Shown: positions 1 to 8,596 of the stretch, one piece after another
Position numbering within the stretch: position 1 is the first letter of the stretch
How the letters are laid out: the number at the start of each line of letters is the position of its first letter
Source: an uncultured Bacteroidales bacterium
GTDB taxonomy: Bacteria; Bacteroidota; Bacteroidia; Bacteroidales; Muribaculaceae
DNA length: 64,000 bases
NCBI GenBank assembly: GCA_902762385.1
Contig: CACWNQ010000001.1
Span: 492,396-556,395, forward strand
Direction: 5' to 3'
Position numbers and translations under genes: made by a program
The notes under the pieces: generated by a model
Database searches by the model: none
Seen by the model: only the letters and a program-made list of their open reading frames with translations
What the model was told of the DNA's origin: nothing

Positions 1-351
1 ATGACCAGCGTCCTCGTTAGCCCCGACGGCAACTACGAGTATGAGGCAGCTCACGGCACCGTGACCCGCCACTACTACAAGTATCTTGAGGGAGAGCAGA
101 CCTCTACCAACCCAATGGCTACCATCTTCGCATGGAGCGGTGCTCTACGCAAACGTGGTGAGAAAGACGGTCTCAACGACCTTATCAACTTTGGTGATCA
201 GCTCGAAGGCGCTTGCTTCGATACCCTCAACGCAGGTATCGTTACTAAGGACCTCGTAAACCTCATGGAAGGCATCGAGCCCAAGCAGGTTAACAGCCTT
301 GAGTTCATCCAGGCCATCCGCGCTAACCTCGAGAAACGTCTCGGTTGCTAA
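1..351 (+). CDS. icd: NADP-dependent isocitrate dehydrogenase, C-terminal part
   Basis: C-terminal 116 residues of an isocitrate dehydrogenase of the homodimeric (eukaryotic IDH1-like) type. This enzyme decarboxylates isocitrate to 2-oxoglutarate in the oxidative branch of the citrate cycle and makes NADPH. The segment AAHGTVTRHYYK followed by TSTNPMATIFAW is the cofactor-binding signature of this subfamily. The gene is cut by the window start: the ATG at base 1 is almost certainly an internal methionine, since the full enzyme has about 400 residues. A good intrinsic terminator follows the stop, and the next gene converges from the other strand. Confidence 0.93.
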   Translation: MTSVLVSPDGNYEYEAAHGTVTRHYYKYLEGEQTSTNPMATIFAWSGALRKRGEKDGLNDLINFGDQLEGACFDTLNAGIVTKDLVNLMEGIEPKQVNSLEFIQAIRANLEKRLGC

Positions 352-376
352 TCACATCTTTACTAACAAAAATAAA

Positions 377-406
377 AACACCGGCATTTTTGTCGGTGTT
401 TTTTAT
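377..406 (+). terminator. Intrinsic terminator of icd
   Basis: Inverted repeat AACACCG (377-383) and CGGTGTT (394-400) with a short T-rich loop, followed by a T run. It lies 26 bases after the icd stop and between converging genes. Confidence 0.85.
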
Positions 407-424
407 GTTAGGATATTATTGAAT

Positions 425-1522
425 TTAGTAGAACTTCTCCCCCATTTCGGTCATAATCGACGGGATGTCGATGTTTTGTGGGCAATGACTAGCGCAACTA
501 CCACAATTGAGGCATTCGGATGGCGGACTTATCGATTCCACCTTAGCCAGCAGGTCTTTTAGGCCGAAATCGCCATCCACCTTGTATTTATTGTAAAGTT
601 TCAAAAACTCTGGAATGTTGATGCCCATTGGGCAGTCGTCCGTGCAGTAACGGCACGCAGTGCAAGGCACTTGCATCTGGGACTTAAACATCTCCATAGC
701 ACGGAAGAGAAGGTCACGATCGGCTTCGGTGAAGTTGTTGTTATCGTCAAAGGTTCTCAGATTATCCTCCACCTGCACCATCGTGCTCATGCCGCTCAGT
801 ATCACCTGCACTTGTGGAAGCGAGCGCACAAAGCGGAACATCCACGATGCCAACGACCAATCAGGATGTGCTTCACGCAGCATCGCCTCTGCTTCGGGAA
901 CTAGACGAGAAAGTCGTCCACCTCGCACAGGCTCCATAACAACAATGGGAATGTTGCGTTCCTCAAGAATCTTATACTCCTCTTGAGTTTGAGAAAACAG
1001 CCAGTCGAAACAGTTGAGCTGAATCTGGGCAAAGTCCCAGTCATACTGCTCCACAAACCACCTCAACGATTCGATGCTGGCATGGCATGAGAAACCGAGG
1101 TTGCGAATGCGTCCTTTCTCTTTTTGCTCAATGAGATAGGCCACACTGCCATCCTCCACATAAGGATGGATAGTATTGTCGCCAATGGCATGAATTAGAT
1201 AGAAATCGAAATAGTCGGTCTTGAGCTTCTTGAGCTGAGTCTCAAACACATGGCGATAATCGGGATTAAAGCCAATGTTGAACTTGGTGGCAAGATAAAA
1301 ACTATCACGGGGATAGTTTGGCAGAACCTCACCCAAGAAGGTCTCGCTGTCCTCATGGTGATACATAAAAGCTGTATCGTAATAGGTTACACCACCCTTC
1401 ATGGCTCGGTCAATCATCGCACTGGCCTTCTCACGGTCGATGCGCCCGTCTTTCTCGGGCAATCGCATATTGCCAAATCCCAAGCGAGAGATGGTTATAT
1501 CTTTATATTTCTTGTATTCCAT
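425..1522 (-). CDS. Aldo/keto reductase with C-terminal 2x[4Fe-4S] ferredoxin domain
   Basis: Predicted cytoplasmic oxidoreductase of about 365 residues. The N-terminal TIM barrel is of the aldo/keto reductase family, with the YYDTAFMYHHED active-site segment (Asp and Tyr), the LATKF lysine and an FYLIHA histidine. The last 75 residues carry two cysteine clusters, CTACRYCTDDCP and CLNCGSCASHCP, which fit two 4Fe-4S clusters. This fusion is common in anaerobes, and its substrate is not known. An in-frame ATG lies 18 bases upstream (1540), but the start at 1522 (MEYKKYKD) matches the family better. It ends tail to tail with icd. The gene is followed by no obvious T-tract hairpin other than the shared one near 390. 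Confidence 0.85.
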   Translation of the reverse strand: MEYKKYKDITISRLGFGNMRLPEKDGRIDREKASAMIDRAMKGGVTYYDTAFMYHHEDSETFLGEVLPNYPRDSFYLATKFNIGFNPDYRHVFETQLKKLKTDYFDFYLIHAIGDNTIHPYVEDGSVAYLIEQKEKGRIRNLGFSCHASIESLRWFVEQYDWDFAQIQLNCFDWLFSQTQEEYKILEERNIPIVVMEPVRGGRLSRLVPEAEAMLREAHPDWSLASWMFRFVRSLPQVQVILSGMSTMVQVEDNLRTFDDNNNFTEADRDLLFRAMEMFKSQMQVPCTACRYCTDDCPMGINIPEFLKLYNKYKVDGDFGLKDLLAKVESISPPSECLNCGSCASHCPQNIDIPSIMTEMGEKFY

Positions 1523-1666
1523 AATTATTTTTAAAGACAATTAAGGATGAAGTGGCATTTTTTCTTTTTTATTAAGGACAATTTTGCACCGCAGTCAATT
1601 ATCAGTAATAACATAGTATCTAATGCAAAATAATCTTGTCTTTAGTTGTCTTCCCAAATTAACATT

Positions 1667-2185
1667 TTATTTCTTAAGGAGATAACGTAAAACCAGGTAT
1701 CCACCCACAATCTGAATCAAGCATCCAGACCAGCCAAGAATGATATCTTGCGAAGCCTTCTCAATTGCCCCAGTCATAGCCCACTCGGCAAGCAAGCCAA
1801 TGAGCTGATAAGCGATAACTGCCAGTGCAACTGTGAGCAAGGTCACTTTATTGGTCTTCTTGGCTATCATTGCAGCTGCCACAGCAAGTGTCACGCTCTT
1901 GATGAGGATGATGGGCAATGCGGCTGCTGGAGGCATACCAAACAAAGCACTGTTAAGCAGTGGCGACAGCACAGCTGTGGTCAAGCCCACAGTGAAGCCA
2001 TACTTATAGGCTGCTACTAAAGTGAAGAAATAGATGGGCAGGAAAATCAGTCCGCCCTGTGGCATTAGATGACATAGCTGGGGCAAAGCAATGTTGCCAA
2101 CTACAAACAAAGCAGCCAAAAGGTAGGTTTTCATCTGGCAGTAACTAAGCTGATACAGCGCAACGTTTTGAGTAGAAGATTTCAT
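1667..2185 (-). CDS. ECF transporter S-component-like membrane protein
   Basis: Hydrophobic 172-residue protein with five or six predicted membrane segments and a short cytoplasmic N-terminus. Its length and its alanine/glycine/leucine-rich helices resemble the substrate-binding S component of energy-coupling-factor vitamin transporters. No energizing ATPase or T component lies nearby, so it would have to share one encoded elsewhere. Its start overlaps the stop of the DUF1893 gene in an ATGA arrangement, so the two are translationally coupled. The substrate cannot be told from sequence, and the family assignment itself is by general resemblance rather than a hard motif. Confidence 0.6.
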   Translation of the reverse strand: MKSSTQNVALYQLSYCQMKTYLLAALFVVGNIALPQLCHLMPQGGLIFLPIYFFTLVAAYKYGFTVGLTTAVLSPLLNSALFGMPPAAALPIILIKSVTLAVAAAMIAKKTNKVTLLTVALAVIAYQLIGLLAEWAMTGAIEKASQDIILGWSGCLIQIVGGYLVLRYLLKK

Positions 2186-2607
2186 GATTCAATGATATTA
2201 TTGTTTATTAAAAATTCTTTTATAACTGTGAACGCCTTTTCTGGTTGAGTCATAGCCATTGTCAAGTTCTCAACTGGGCATATATCGGTCCCATTACGAT
2301 TAATGATATTGGGAACTCGTTTGTCATATTCAACCTCTATATCATAATCTTGCAGAACCAGAACCGCCGGTTCACTTATAATTTGAGCATGCACTCGGCC
2401 CACATGGCCTAAAGCCAGCAGCAATGCTGCACCTCGACCTATAACTCGGTCGGCAACCGATGCCCCTTCAAGTGCTTCAGACCTAGTTTCAACAAGCTCA
2501 AAAAGATCTTTTACCCCTGGATTATGAAACTTTATTATCTCGCCTGCTAGGGTGCGCACCACTCCCCTAACGTCATCACAAGCAAGCATCTCTTTCAATT
2601 TATCCAT
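2182..2607 (-). CDS. DUF1893 family protein
   Basis: 141-residue soluble protein resembling the DUF1893 family, which structural work has placed in a cytidine-deaminase-like fold without a proven activity. The central ADRVIGRGAALLLALG segment and a downstream acidic stretch (YDIEVEYDKRVPNIINRNG) are typical. It is first in a two-gene unit and overlaps the downstream membrane-protein gene by four bases, which suggests a shared role, perhaps in uptake or salvage of a small molecule (inference). A -7 element lies about 25 bases upstream of its start. Confidence 0.65.
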   Translation of the reverse strand: MDKLKEMLACDDVRGVVRTLAGEIIKFHNPGVKDLFELVETRSEALEGASVADRVIGRGAALLLALGHVGRVHAQIISEPAVLVLQDYDIEVEYDKRVPNIINRNGTDICPVENLTMAMTQPEKAFTVIKEFLINNNIIES

Positions 2608-2631
2608 AGTAGCAAAAAATCATTTAGACCT

Positions 2632-2639
2632 CAAAGTTA
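2632..2639 (-). promoter_or_regulatory. Bacteroidetes -7 element for the DUF1893 unit
   Basis: TAACTTTG on the minus strand matches the TAnnTTTG consensus of the Bacteroidetes primary sigma factor. No TTTG at the usual distance upstream was found, so only the -7 box is supported. Confidence 0.5.
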
Positions 2640-2772
2640 CAAAATAAACTTCTCTTTACTAATTAATTATCAAAAAAAGCATAAAGTATTATTCCATTTT
2701 GAGGTTTCTTTGTGCTATTTTGCAACAAATGTCACGTGGCACATCATTTTTAGTTATTTTTACCACATATAC

Positions 2773-2804
2773 TTTGCCTAATCACCAATTAATTGGTAAC
2801 TTTG
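2773..2804 (+). promoter_or_regulatory. Promoter of the lpxD-lpxC/fabZ-lpxA operon with a palindromic spacer
   Basis: TTTG (2773-2776), 20 bases, then TAACTTTG (2797-2804): a full Bacteroidetes-type promoter. The spacer carries the perfect 14-base palindrome ACCAATTAATTGGT (2784-2797), which abuts the -7 box and would be a natural operator. The predicted transcript starts near 2811, about 30 bases before the lpxD start. Confidence 0.75.
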
Positions 2805-2840
2805 CAAATTATTTTGAATTCAATTATCTATAAGTCAGAA

Positions 2841-3875
2841 ATGAAAATAACAGTTGGGCAATTAGCTGCCTTGGTTAATGGCACAGTCGAGGGCGACGAG
2901 TCTGCTTTAATCGACAATTATGCAAAGATTGAAGAAGCCACCCAGGGCTGCCTCACCTTCTTAGCTAATCCAAAATACACCCACTATATCTATACCACCA
3001 AAGCAACAGCTGTGCTGGTACGTAATGACTTTGTACCCGAACAGCACGTAAATGCAACTCTTATCAGAGTAAATGACCCATATGAGACTCTTGCTCATCT
3101 GCTCAACTTCGTTAGTCAGCAGCAACCAGTCAAGCAAGGCATTGAACAACCATGCCATTTGGGCAGTGATATGCCCGACGACATTTATGTTGGAGCTTTT
3201 GCCTATATAGGCAATAATGTTAAGGTGGGGAAAAATGTTAAAATCTATCCTCAGGTCTACGTTGGCGACAATGTGACTCTGGGCGATGATATCATCCTCT
3301 ATCCTGGCGTGAAAATCTACCACGGATGTCGCATTGGCAACCGCTGCATCATCCAGGCAGGAGCAGTAATTGGTAGCGACGGATTCGGGTTCGCTCCCAA
3401 AGAAGATGGCACCTACGAGAAAATCGCACAGGTGGGTATCGTGATTCTTGAGGACGATGTGGAAATAGGAGCCAACACTACCATCGACCGAGCTACTATG
3501 GGTGCCACTGTGGTCAAGAAAGGAACTAAGCTCGACAACCTAATTCAAATTGCACACAATGTGGAAATTGGAGAAAACAATGTCTTTGCTGCACAAGTGG
3601 GCGTTGCCGGATCTACAAAGATTGGCAATCACAACATGGTAGGTGGTCAAGTGGGCTTTTCGGGGCACATCACTATTGGCGACAACAATGGAATAGGTGC
3701 TCAGTCGGGAATACCCAAGAGTATTGGAAACAATCTTCAAATCATTGGCACTCCACCAGTCGGAATAAAAGAATTCTACAAGAACTACCTTTACATTCAG
3801 CGACTTTCAGAAATGGTTCACGACATCAAAGACTTGAAGAAGGCCGTTGACAATTTATCTATCGAACAAAAGTAA
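2841..3875 (+). CDS. lpxD: UDP-3-O-acylglucosamine N-acyltransferase
   Basis: Third enzyme of lipid A synthesis. It adds the second hydroxyacyl chain, from acyl-ACP, to UDP-3-O-acyl-glucosamine at the inner face of the inner membrane. The protein has 344 residues: an N-terminal uridine-binding domain, then a left-handed beta-helix of hexapeptide repeats ([15 protein letters not shown] and onward) with the conserved GSDGFGFAP loop, and a C-terminal helix. The start at 2841 (MKITVGQLA) is preferred over an ATG at 2793, which would fall inside the promoter. It leads an operon with lpxC/fabZ (10 bases apart) and lpxA. Confidence 0.95.
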   Translation: MKITVGQLAALVNGTVEGDESALIDNYAKIEEATQGCLTFLANPKYTHYIYTTKATAVLVRNDFVPEQHVNATLIRVNDPYETLAHLLNFVSQQQPVKQGIEQPCHLGSDMPDDIYVGAFAYIGNNVKVGKNVKIYPQVYVGDNVTLGDDIILYPGVKIYHGCRIGNRCIIQAGAVIGSDGFGFAPKEDGTYEKIAQVGIVILEDDVEIGANTTIDRATMGATVVKKGTKLDNLIQIAHNVEIGENNVFAAQVGVAGSTKIGNHNMVGGQVGFSGHITIGDNNGIGAQSGIPKSIGNNLQIIGTPPVGIKEFYKNYLYIQRLSEMVHDIKDLKKAVDNLSIEQK

Positions 3876-3885
3876 TTCAGAATAT

Positions 3886-5277
3886 ATGAAACAAAAAACT
3901 TTAAATGCTCCTTTCAGTGTGAGCGGCAAGGGCCTGCACTCAGGACTTAACGTGGAGGCTACATTCATGCCCGCTCCTGAAAATACGGGCTACGTTTTCA
4001 AACGCATCGACCTGCAAGACGCCCCAGTGATTGAGGCTCTAGCCGAGAACGTGGTGGAGACCAACCGTGGCACTGTCATTGCATGCAAAACCAACAAAGA
4101 TGTAAAAGTTGGAACAATCGAGCATTCAATGGCTGCACTCTATGCTGCTGGCGTAGACAATTGCATTATCGAGATTAACGCACCCGAAATGCCAATTCTC
4201 GATGGTAGTGCTACTCTTTATAGCGAGAAAATCGAAGAAGTTGGACTTAAAGAGCAAGCAGCCGAGCGTGAGTTTTACGTGGTGAAACAGCGCATCAAGG
4301 TGGTTGACGAAGCCACTGGTTCTTCACTAATAGTGCTACCCGACGACGATTTCTCTATCGACACTATGATCGAGTTTGACTCACCTGTGCTTTCCAACCA
4401 GTTTGCTTCTCTCACATCACTTGCCGATTTTAAGGAAGAGATTGCTGGAAGTCGCACTTTCGTGTTCGTTCGTGAGATTTTACCTCTTGTCGAGAATAAC
4501 CTCATCAAGGGAGGCGACCTCGACAACGCTATTGTCATCTATGACAAGAAGATGAGTCAGGAAGAACTCGACCGAATAGCCGATGTGGCTGGAGCACCTC
4601 ACATTCCCAATGATCAATTGGGATATCTCAACCACAAACCTCTCACCTTCCCCAACGAACCAGCACGTCACAAACTGCTCGATGTGATGGGTGACTTGGC
4701 TTTGATAGGACGCCCACTTAAGGGACGCATTGTTGCCACCCGTCCAGGACACACAATCAACACCCGTCTCTCAAAACAGATTCGTAAGGAGCTTCGCTAT
4801 CAGAACGTTCAGGCACCTGTTTACGACCCAAACAAGGCTCCCATAATGGACATTAACCGCATCAGGGAGCTTCTGCCTCATCGCTATCCTATGCAGTTGG
4901 TCGACAAGGTGATTGAAATTAGCGACAATTACATCGTTGGTGTGAAGAACGTCACAAGCAACGAACCATTTTTCCAGGGCCATTTTCCACAAGAGCCTGT
5001 GATGCCTGGCGTGCTTCAAATCGAGGCTATGGCACAGGTTGGGGGCCTATTGGTACTCAGTAGTGTTGATGAGCCAGAGCGCTATTCCACTTATTTCATG
5101 AAGATTGATAATGTGAAATTCCGCCAAAAGGTGGTTCCAGGCGACACCCTAATTTTCCACATCTCATTCATGACTCCATTGCGACGTGGATGTGCTGTAA
5201 TGAAAGGCTATGCCTTTGTGGGCGAAAAGATTGTGAGTGAGGTCGAGTTTATGGCCCAAATTGTTAAAAACAAATAA
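3886..5277 (+). CDS. lpxC/fabZ: Bifunctional LpxC deacetylase / FabZ dehydratase
   Basis: Fusion of two enzymes, as known in Bacteroidetes. Residues 1 to about 305 are the zinc deacetylase LpxC, the committed step of lipid A synthesis. Zinc ligands are visible as His80 (in EHSMAAL), His262 and Asp266 (HKLLD), with the catalytic His at 289 (GHTINTRL). Residues 320-463 are the hot-dog-fold FabZ 3-hydroxyacyl-ACP dehydratase, with His366 in GHFPQEPVMPGV and Glu380 in IEAMAQ. The fusion ties lipid A and fatty acid synthesis, which compete for the same hydroxyacyl-ACP. The start at 3886 follows the lpxD stop by 10 bases; the longer frame would overlap lpxD. Confidence 0.96.
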   Translation: MKQKTLNAPFSVSGKGLHSGLNVEATFMPAPENTGYVFKRIDLQDAPVIEALAENVVETNRGTVIACKTNKDVKVGTIEHSMAALYAAGVDNCIIEINAPEMPILDGSATLYSEKIEEVGLKEQAAEREFYVVKQRIKVVDEATGSSLIVLPDDDFSIDTMIEFDSPVLSNQFASLTSLADFKEEIAGSRTFVFVREILPLVENNLIKGGDLDNAIVIYDKKMSQEELDRIADVAGAPHIPNDQLGYLNHKPLTFPNEPARHKLLDVMGDLALIGRPLKGRIVATRPGHTINTRLSKQIRKELRYQNVQAPVYDPNKAPIMDINRIRELLPHRYPMQLVDKVIEISDNYIVGVKNVTSNEPFFQGHFPQEPVMPGVLQIEAMAQVGGLLVLSSVDEPERYSTYFMKIDNVKFRQKVVPGDTLIFHISFMTPLRRGCAVMKGYAFVGEKIVSEVEFMAQIVKNK

Positions 5278-5295
5278 AAACAGCATTATATAAAG

Positions 5296-6075
5296 ATGAA
5301 TATTTCACCACTAGCTTGCGTTAGCAATAACGCTATGATAGGAAAGGATGTAGTGATTGGTCCTTTTGTGACTATTGACGAGAATGTAGTGATTGGCGAC
5401 GGAACTATCATCGATAGCAATGCCGTGATTCACTCAGGAGCAAGGATTGGCAACAACTGCCACATCCACTCAAGTGCTGTAGTGAGCGATATCCCTCAAG
5501 ACCTCAAGTTTCAAGGCGAAGACAGTCTCACCATCATTGGCGACAACACCAGCATTCGTGAGTTTGTAACAATTCATCGAGGCACAACTTCTAAAGGTAA
5601 AACAGTCATTGGCAACAACTGCCTTATCATGGCTTACTGCCATGTAGCTCATGATTGCGAGTTGGGCAACAATGTAATCATGTCTAATACCGTTCAGCTG
5701 GCTGGTGAAGTAGAGGTAGGCGACTGGGCTGTGATAGGAGGCGGTGCTCTCGTGCATCAGTTTACCAAGATAGGCCCTCACGTGATGGTTCAAGGCGGAA
5801 CTCTTGTCAACAAAGACATTCCTCCCTATGTGATGGCAGGACGTTACCCTATGTCCTATGAGCGTGTAAATTCCATTGGCCTACATCGTCGTGGATTCTC
5901 TAACGAGAAAATCAATAGCATTCAAGACGTGTACAGAGCACTATATATGTCGGGGTTGAACACTAGCGATGCTCTCAACAAAGTTATTGCCGAGCTTCCT
6001 CAATCGCCCGAGCGCGATGAGATTGTAGAATTCGTCAAGAACTCAAAGCGAGGCATCGTGAGAATGGGCATTTAA
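5296..6075 (+). CDS. lpxA: UDP-N-acetylglucosamine O-acyltransferase
   Basis: First enzyme of lipid A synthesis, a 259-residue homotrimer-type hexapeptide beta-helix protein. The active-site segment CHVAHDCELGNN contains the catalytic histidine. The C-terminal helical domain (GLHRRGF onward) is complete. It is the last gene of the lipid A operon, 18 bases after lpxC/fabZ, and is closed by a perfect palindromic terminator. Acyl-chain preference cannot be read from sequence with confidence. Confidence 0.96.
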   Translation: MNISPLACVSNNAMIGKDVVIGPFVTIDENVVIGDGTIIDSNAVIHSGARIGNNCHIHSSAVVSDIPQDLKFQGEDSLTIIGDNTSIREFVTIHRGTTSKGKTVIGNNCLIMAYCHVAHDCELGNNVIMSNTVQLAGEVEVGDWAVIGGGALVHQFTKIGPHVMVQGGTLVNKDIPPYVMAGRYPMSYERVNSIGLHRRGFSNEKINSIQDVYRALYMSGLNTSDALNKVIAELPQSPERDEIVEFVKNSKRGIVRMGI

Positions 6076-6101
6076 TCACATTCACAATGCACAATGACTA
6101 T

Positions 6102-6133
6102 AAAGAGACATTGGTTCGAACCAATGTCTCTTT
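6102..6133. terminator. 32-base perfect palindrome, bidirectional terminator
   Basis: AAAGAGACATTGGTTC is followed directly by its reverse complement (6102-6117 / 6118-6133), with A runs before and T runs after. It serves the converging lpxA and TPR genes. A second, unrelated 32-base perfect palindrome with the same layout lies at 58931-58962. Confidence 0.85.
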
Positions 6134-6158
6134 AATTTTCATCTTATTTTTGAAACGT

Positions 6159-7370
6159 CTACAGCGAGTCGAGTTTACTGCTACCAAGCACGTAGTAAAT
6201 ACGGCTAAGTATATTTTTCAACGACTCATTCATGGGCATAATCTTATAGGCTTTCTCAAGATAGGGCAAAGCCTCGGCATAGAGCGTTTTTGCCTCTGTC
6301 GAACGATGGTCATCACCTGATATAGCCTTGTTATATAGCGCATTACCAAGGTCAAACAATCCTCTAGGATGATCAGGATTTAGCGCTACTGTCTTTTTAT
6401 AGTAAGGGATTGCCGCATCAATGCCATGTTCTATCTCAACAAGACGACCTTTAAGGTCGTAATAGTCGGCAACAAGCGAGTCGCTCTCTATAACCTCATC
6501 GAGCAGTTCGTTTGCTTCTTTATAGTTCTTGGTTTTAAGATAGTGGTTTATCAAGATGTGAACATAGCGAGGATCATTTGCACCAAGCATGTCGTGTGCC
6601 TCATGAGCAACACTCACAAGGTAAATCGTATCGCGCTGCCTGATCAGAGCGTCAATCCAGGTGTCGTAAAGTGCCTTCTTCTTATAGCCCAAGCTACGTG
6701 CACTCGACAACTGTTCTACGGCCTTGTCATAGTTTTTCCCTTGATAAGCGGCTAGCCCCTGAAAAAAACGGTTGTAGGCCACCACTGAATCGGGTTCGGC
6801 CTTCTTCCTCTTTTTTGCCCAATCGCTTTTTGCCAGCTTGCAATATATGTCCCAAGCTTTATATGCATTGTCCCAGTCACTAACCATATAAAAGTCACCT
6901 GCCACAGCACTGTAGTCCACAAGATGGTCAACTATCCTACCCACTATGTCTTGTGAAAACTTGGTCTTTACCTTTGGTGCCTTTGTCTTCTTGTCAATAA
7001 CTTGATTCCCTTTCTTGTCGCGCACAGCAACCGAATCCTTATTCAGTGCAACCATAAATTTGTCGTAGCCATCGAGGAGCGCCATGCCTGCCTCAGTCGA
7101 GTTTATCTTCTCGCCTGCTGCTTTATTATTCATCATCTTATCATAGATTGAATAATGTATCTTTCCTGCCACCCACCATGGCTCGGCTTTATCTTTGGTT
7201 TCTTCGTTCTCAAGTGCCTTGCTGATTTTCTTGAGCGAGTTTTTATAACTGTCAACAGTGAGAGTCAACCCACTGATTTCTTTCTTAACCTCGTTCACAA
7301 GGCGTTGCTGACCATTTACCAAGAATGGCATGGCCACGAGATACAATAGCGCGACAATAGTATTTTTCAT
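6159..7370 (-). CDS. Secreted tetratricopeptide-repeat protein A
   Basis: 403-residue protein with a Sec signal peptide (MKNTIVALLYLVAMPFLVNG) and helical TPR-like repeats, clearest in the C-terminal half (YYDLKGRLVEIEHGIDAAIPYYKKTVALNPDHPRG region read as two TPR units). It is paralogous to the next upstream gene: both share a KKTKAPKVKTKFSQDIV / KKTGKPKFKTKYSKDIV block after a lysine-rich loop. TPR proteins of this kind act as periplasmic scaffolds; the partner is unknown. It lies downstream of gyrA and the paralog, probably co-transcribed. A second Met one codon upstream (7373) is possible as the start. Confidence 0.75.
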   Translation of the reverse strand: MKNTIVALLYLVAMPFLVNGQQRLVNEVKKEISGLTLTVDSYKNSLKKISKALENEETKDKAEPWWVAGKIHYSIYDKMMNNKAAGEKINSTEAGMALLDGYDKFMVALNKDSVAVRDKKGNQVIDKKTKAPKVKTKFSQDIVGRIVDHLVDYSAVAGDFYMVSDWDNAYKAWDIYCKLAKSDWAKKRKKAEPDSVVAYNRFFQGLAAYQGKNYDKAVEQLSSARSLGYKKKALYDTWIDALIRQRDTIYLVSVAHEAHDMLGANDPRYVHILINHYLKTKNYKEANELLDEVIESDSLVADYYDLKGRLVEIEHGIDAAIPYYKKTVALNPDHPRGLFDLGNALYNKAISGDDHRSTEAKTLYAEALPYLEKAYKIMPMNESLKNILSRIYYVLGSSKLDSL

Positions 7371-7386
7371 CATCAGTTTTTATTGA

Positions 7387-7439
7387 AACGCTGTGCACAA
7401 CATTCATCAAGGATGTCATGCACAGCGTTATTCAGCACT
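7387..7439. repeat. Inverted repeat between the two TPR genes
   Basis: AACGCTGTGCA (7387-7397) and TGCACAGCGTT (7429-7439) are perfect 11-base arms around a 31-base loop, without a T tract. They may lower transcription of, or stabilise, the flanking messages. Confidence 0.5.
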
Positions 7440-7454
7440 TGTCAATATGACATT

Positions 7455-8498
7455 TTATTTCAAGAGCTCAAGCTTGTACTCAATGTCCTCGATAAAGCGC
7501 TTCGATTGAGTCTTCTCGCTCTTAGGATCAAGCTCGTGAGCTTTCTTGAACAGTGGCAATGCCTGATCATAGAGAGGCACCAATTTTGGCTTAAGGTCGG
7601 CATTGGTTGCTTTAGGATTATCCTCGATAATCTTCTCGGCCTTGTCATAGATCACACGACCCAGGTCGAAGAAACCATTGGGGAATGTAGCATCAACCTC
7701 AGTTGCCTTCGCGTAATATTGCTCAGCTGCTGCCAGACCATCCTTCTGCTCAACGATGAAGCCCTTCATGTCATAAAGCAATGCGTTATTTGCATCTTCA
7801 CTAATAGCATTGTCAATATAAGATATTGCTTTGCCATAGTCCTTTGCGTCACAGAATCCTTGAATCATATTGGCAAGACAAGAATTTTTGAAGTCTTCAA
7901 CCTGATTCTCGGTGTAACCTTTGCTGATAGCGTTTTTGAATGCTTTGTAGGCACCATCAAAGTCCTTGAGTTGATAAGCCGAATAACCCTCATAGAAAGC
8001 CACATCGGCTAGTGTTGCCTGCTCAAACTGAACGCCCTCGGTCAACGACGAGCCAACAAGCTGGCTGAAGAACTTGAATGCCTTGAACGAAGTTGCATAA
8101 TCATTACCCATAAGACCTGCATTTCCTACATTGAGCACATCATTGATGTGGCCCGACAACAGGGCAACAATGTCCTTAGAATATTTGGTCTTGAATTTAG
8201 GTTTGCCAGTCTTCTTGTCAATCTTTGGACTGCCGTCTTTGTTATATTCGATGATGGTATCGAGTGGAAGGGCTTTCTGCAGCATATCAAAACCATTCAT
8301 CAATGCTGTAGCACGCTCTCCAATAGTAGCATCGGGAGCATCAGGGTTTTGGCCATGAGCCAGTGTGTATTCGCCAAAGAGTTTGTCATATCTTTCAAAC
8401 TCAGCCTTACCAGCCTTGAACAATTCCTCGACTGTTTGTGCTTTGGCACCCATCACCATGAGTGATGCGCAAGCCACAAATAAGAAAATCTTTTTCAT
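7455..8498 (-). CDS. Secreted tetratricopeptide-repeat protein B
   Basis: 347-residue protein with a clean signal peptide (MKKIFLFVACASLMVMGAKA) followed by TPR-type helical pairs, the best near NALLYDMKGFIVEQKDGLAAAEQYY. It is a paralog of the gene at 6159-7370, sharing the motif KKTGKPKFKTKYSKDIV and overall order, so the pair arose by tandem duplication. Its position 98 bases downstream of gyrA suggests partial co-transcription. A periplasmic location is likely; the function is unknown. Confidence 0.75.
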   Translation of the reverse strand: MKKIFLFVACASLMVMGAKAQTVEELFKAGKAEFERYDKLFGEYTLAHGQNPDAPDATIGERATALMNGFDMLQKALPLDTIIEYNKDGSPKIDKKTGKPKFKTKYSKDIVALLSGHINDVLNVGNAGLMGNDYATSFKAFKFFSQLVGSSLTEGVQFEQATLADVAFYEGYSAYQLKDFDGAYKAFKNAISKGYTENQVEDFKNSCLANMIQGFCDAKDYGKAISYIDNAISEDANNALLYDMKGFIVEQKDGLAAAEQYYAKATEVDATFPNGFFDLGRVIYDKAEKIIEDNPKATNADLKPKLVPLYDQALPLFKKAHELDPKSEKTQSKRFIEDIEYKLELLK

Positions 8499-8596
8499 AA
8501 TAAAGAATGTTTATTGTTACTAATTTTAATAATTATCACTTTTGTTAATTTTGTCATTCTAACCTAAACGTAAAAGCGTCCTTCTTGGTCATAAGA

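Noticed and set aside
2720-2760. A third sigma-54 promoter (TGGCACATCATTTTTA) near lpxD
   Set aside because: The -12 GC is missing, and a full TTTG-N20-TAACTTTG promoter lies closer to the gene.
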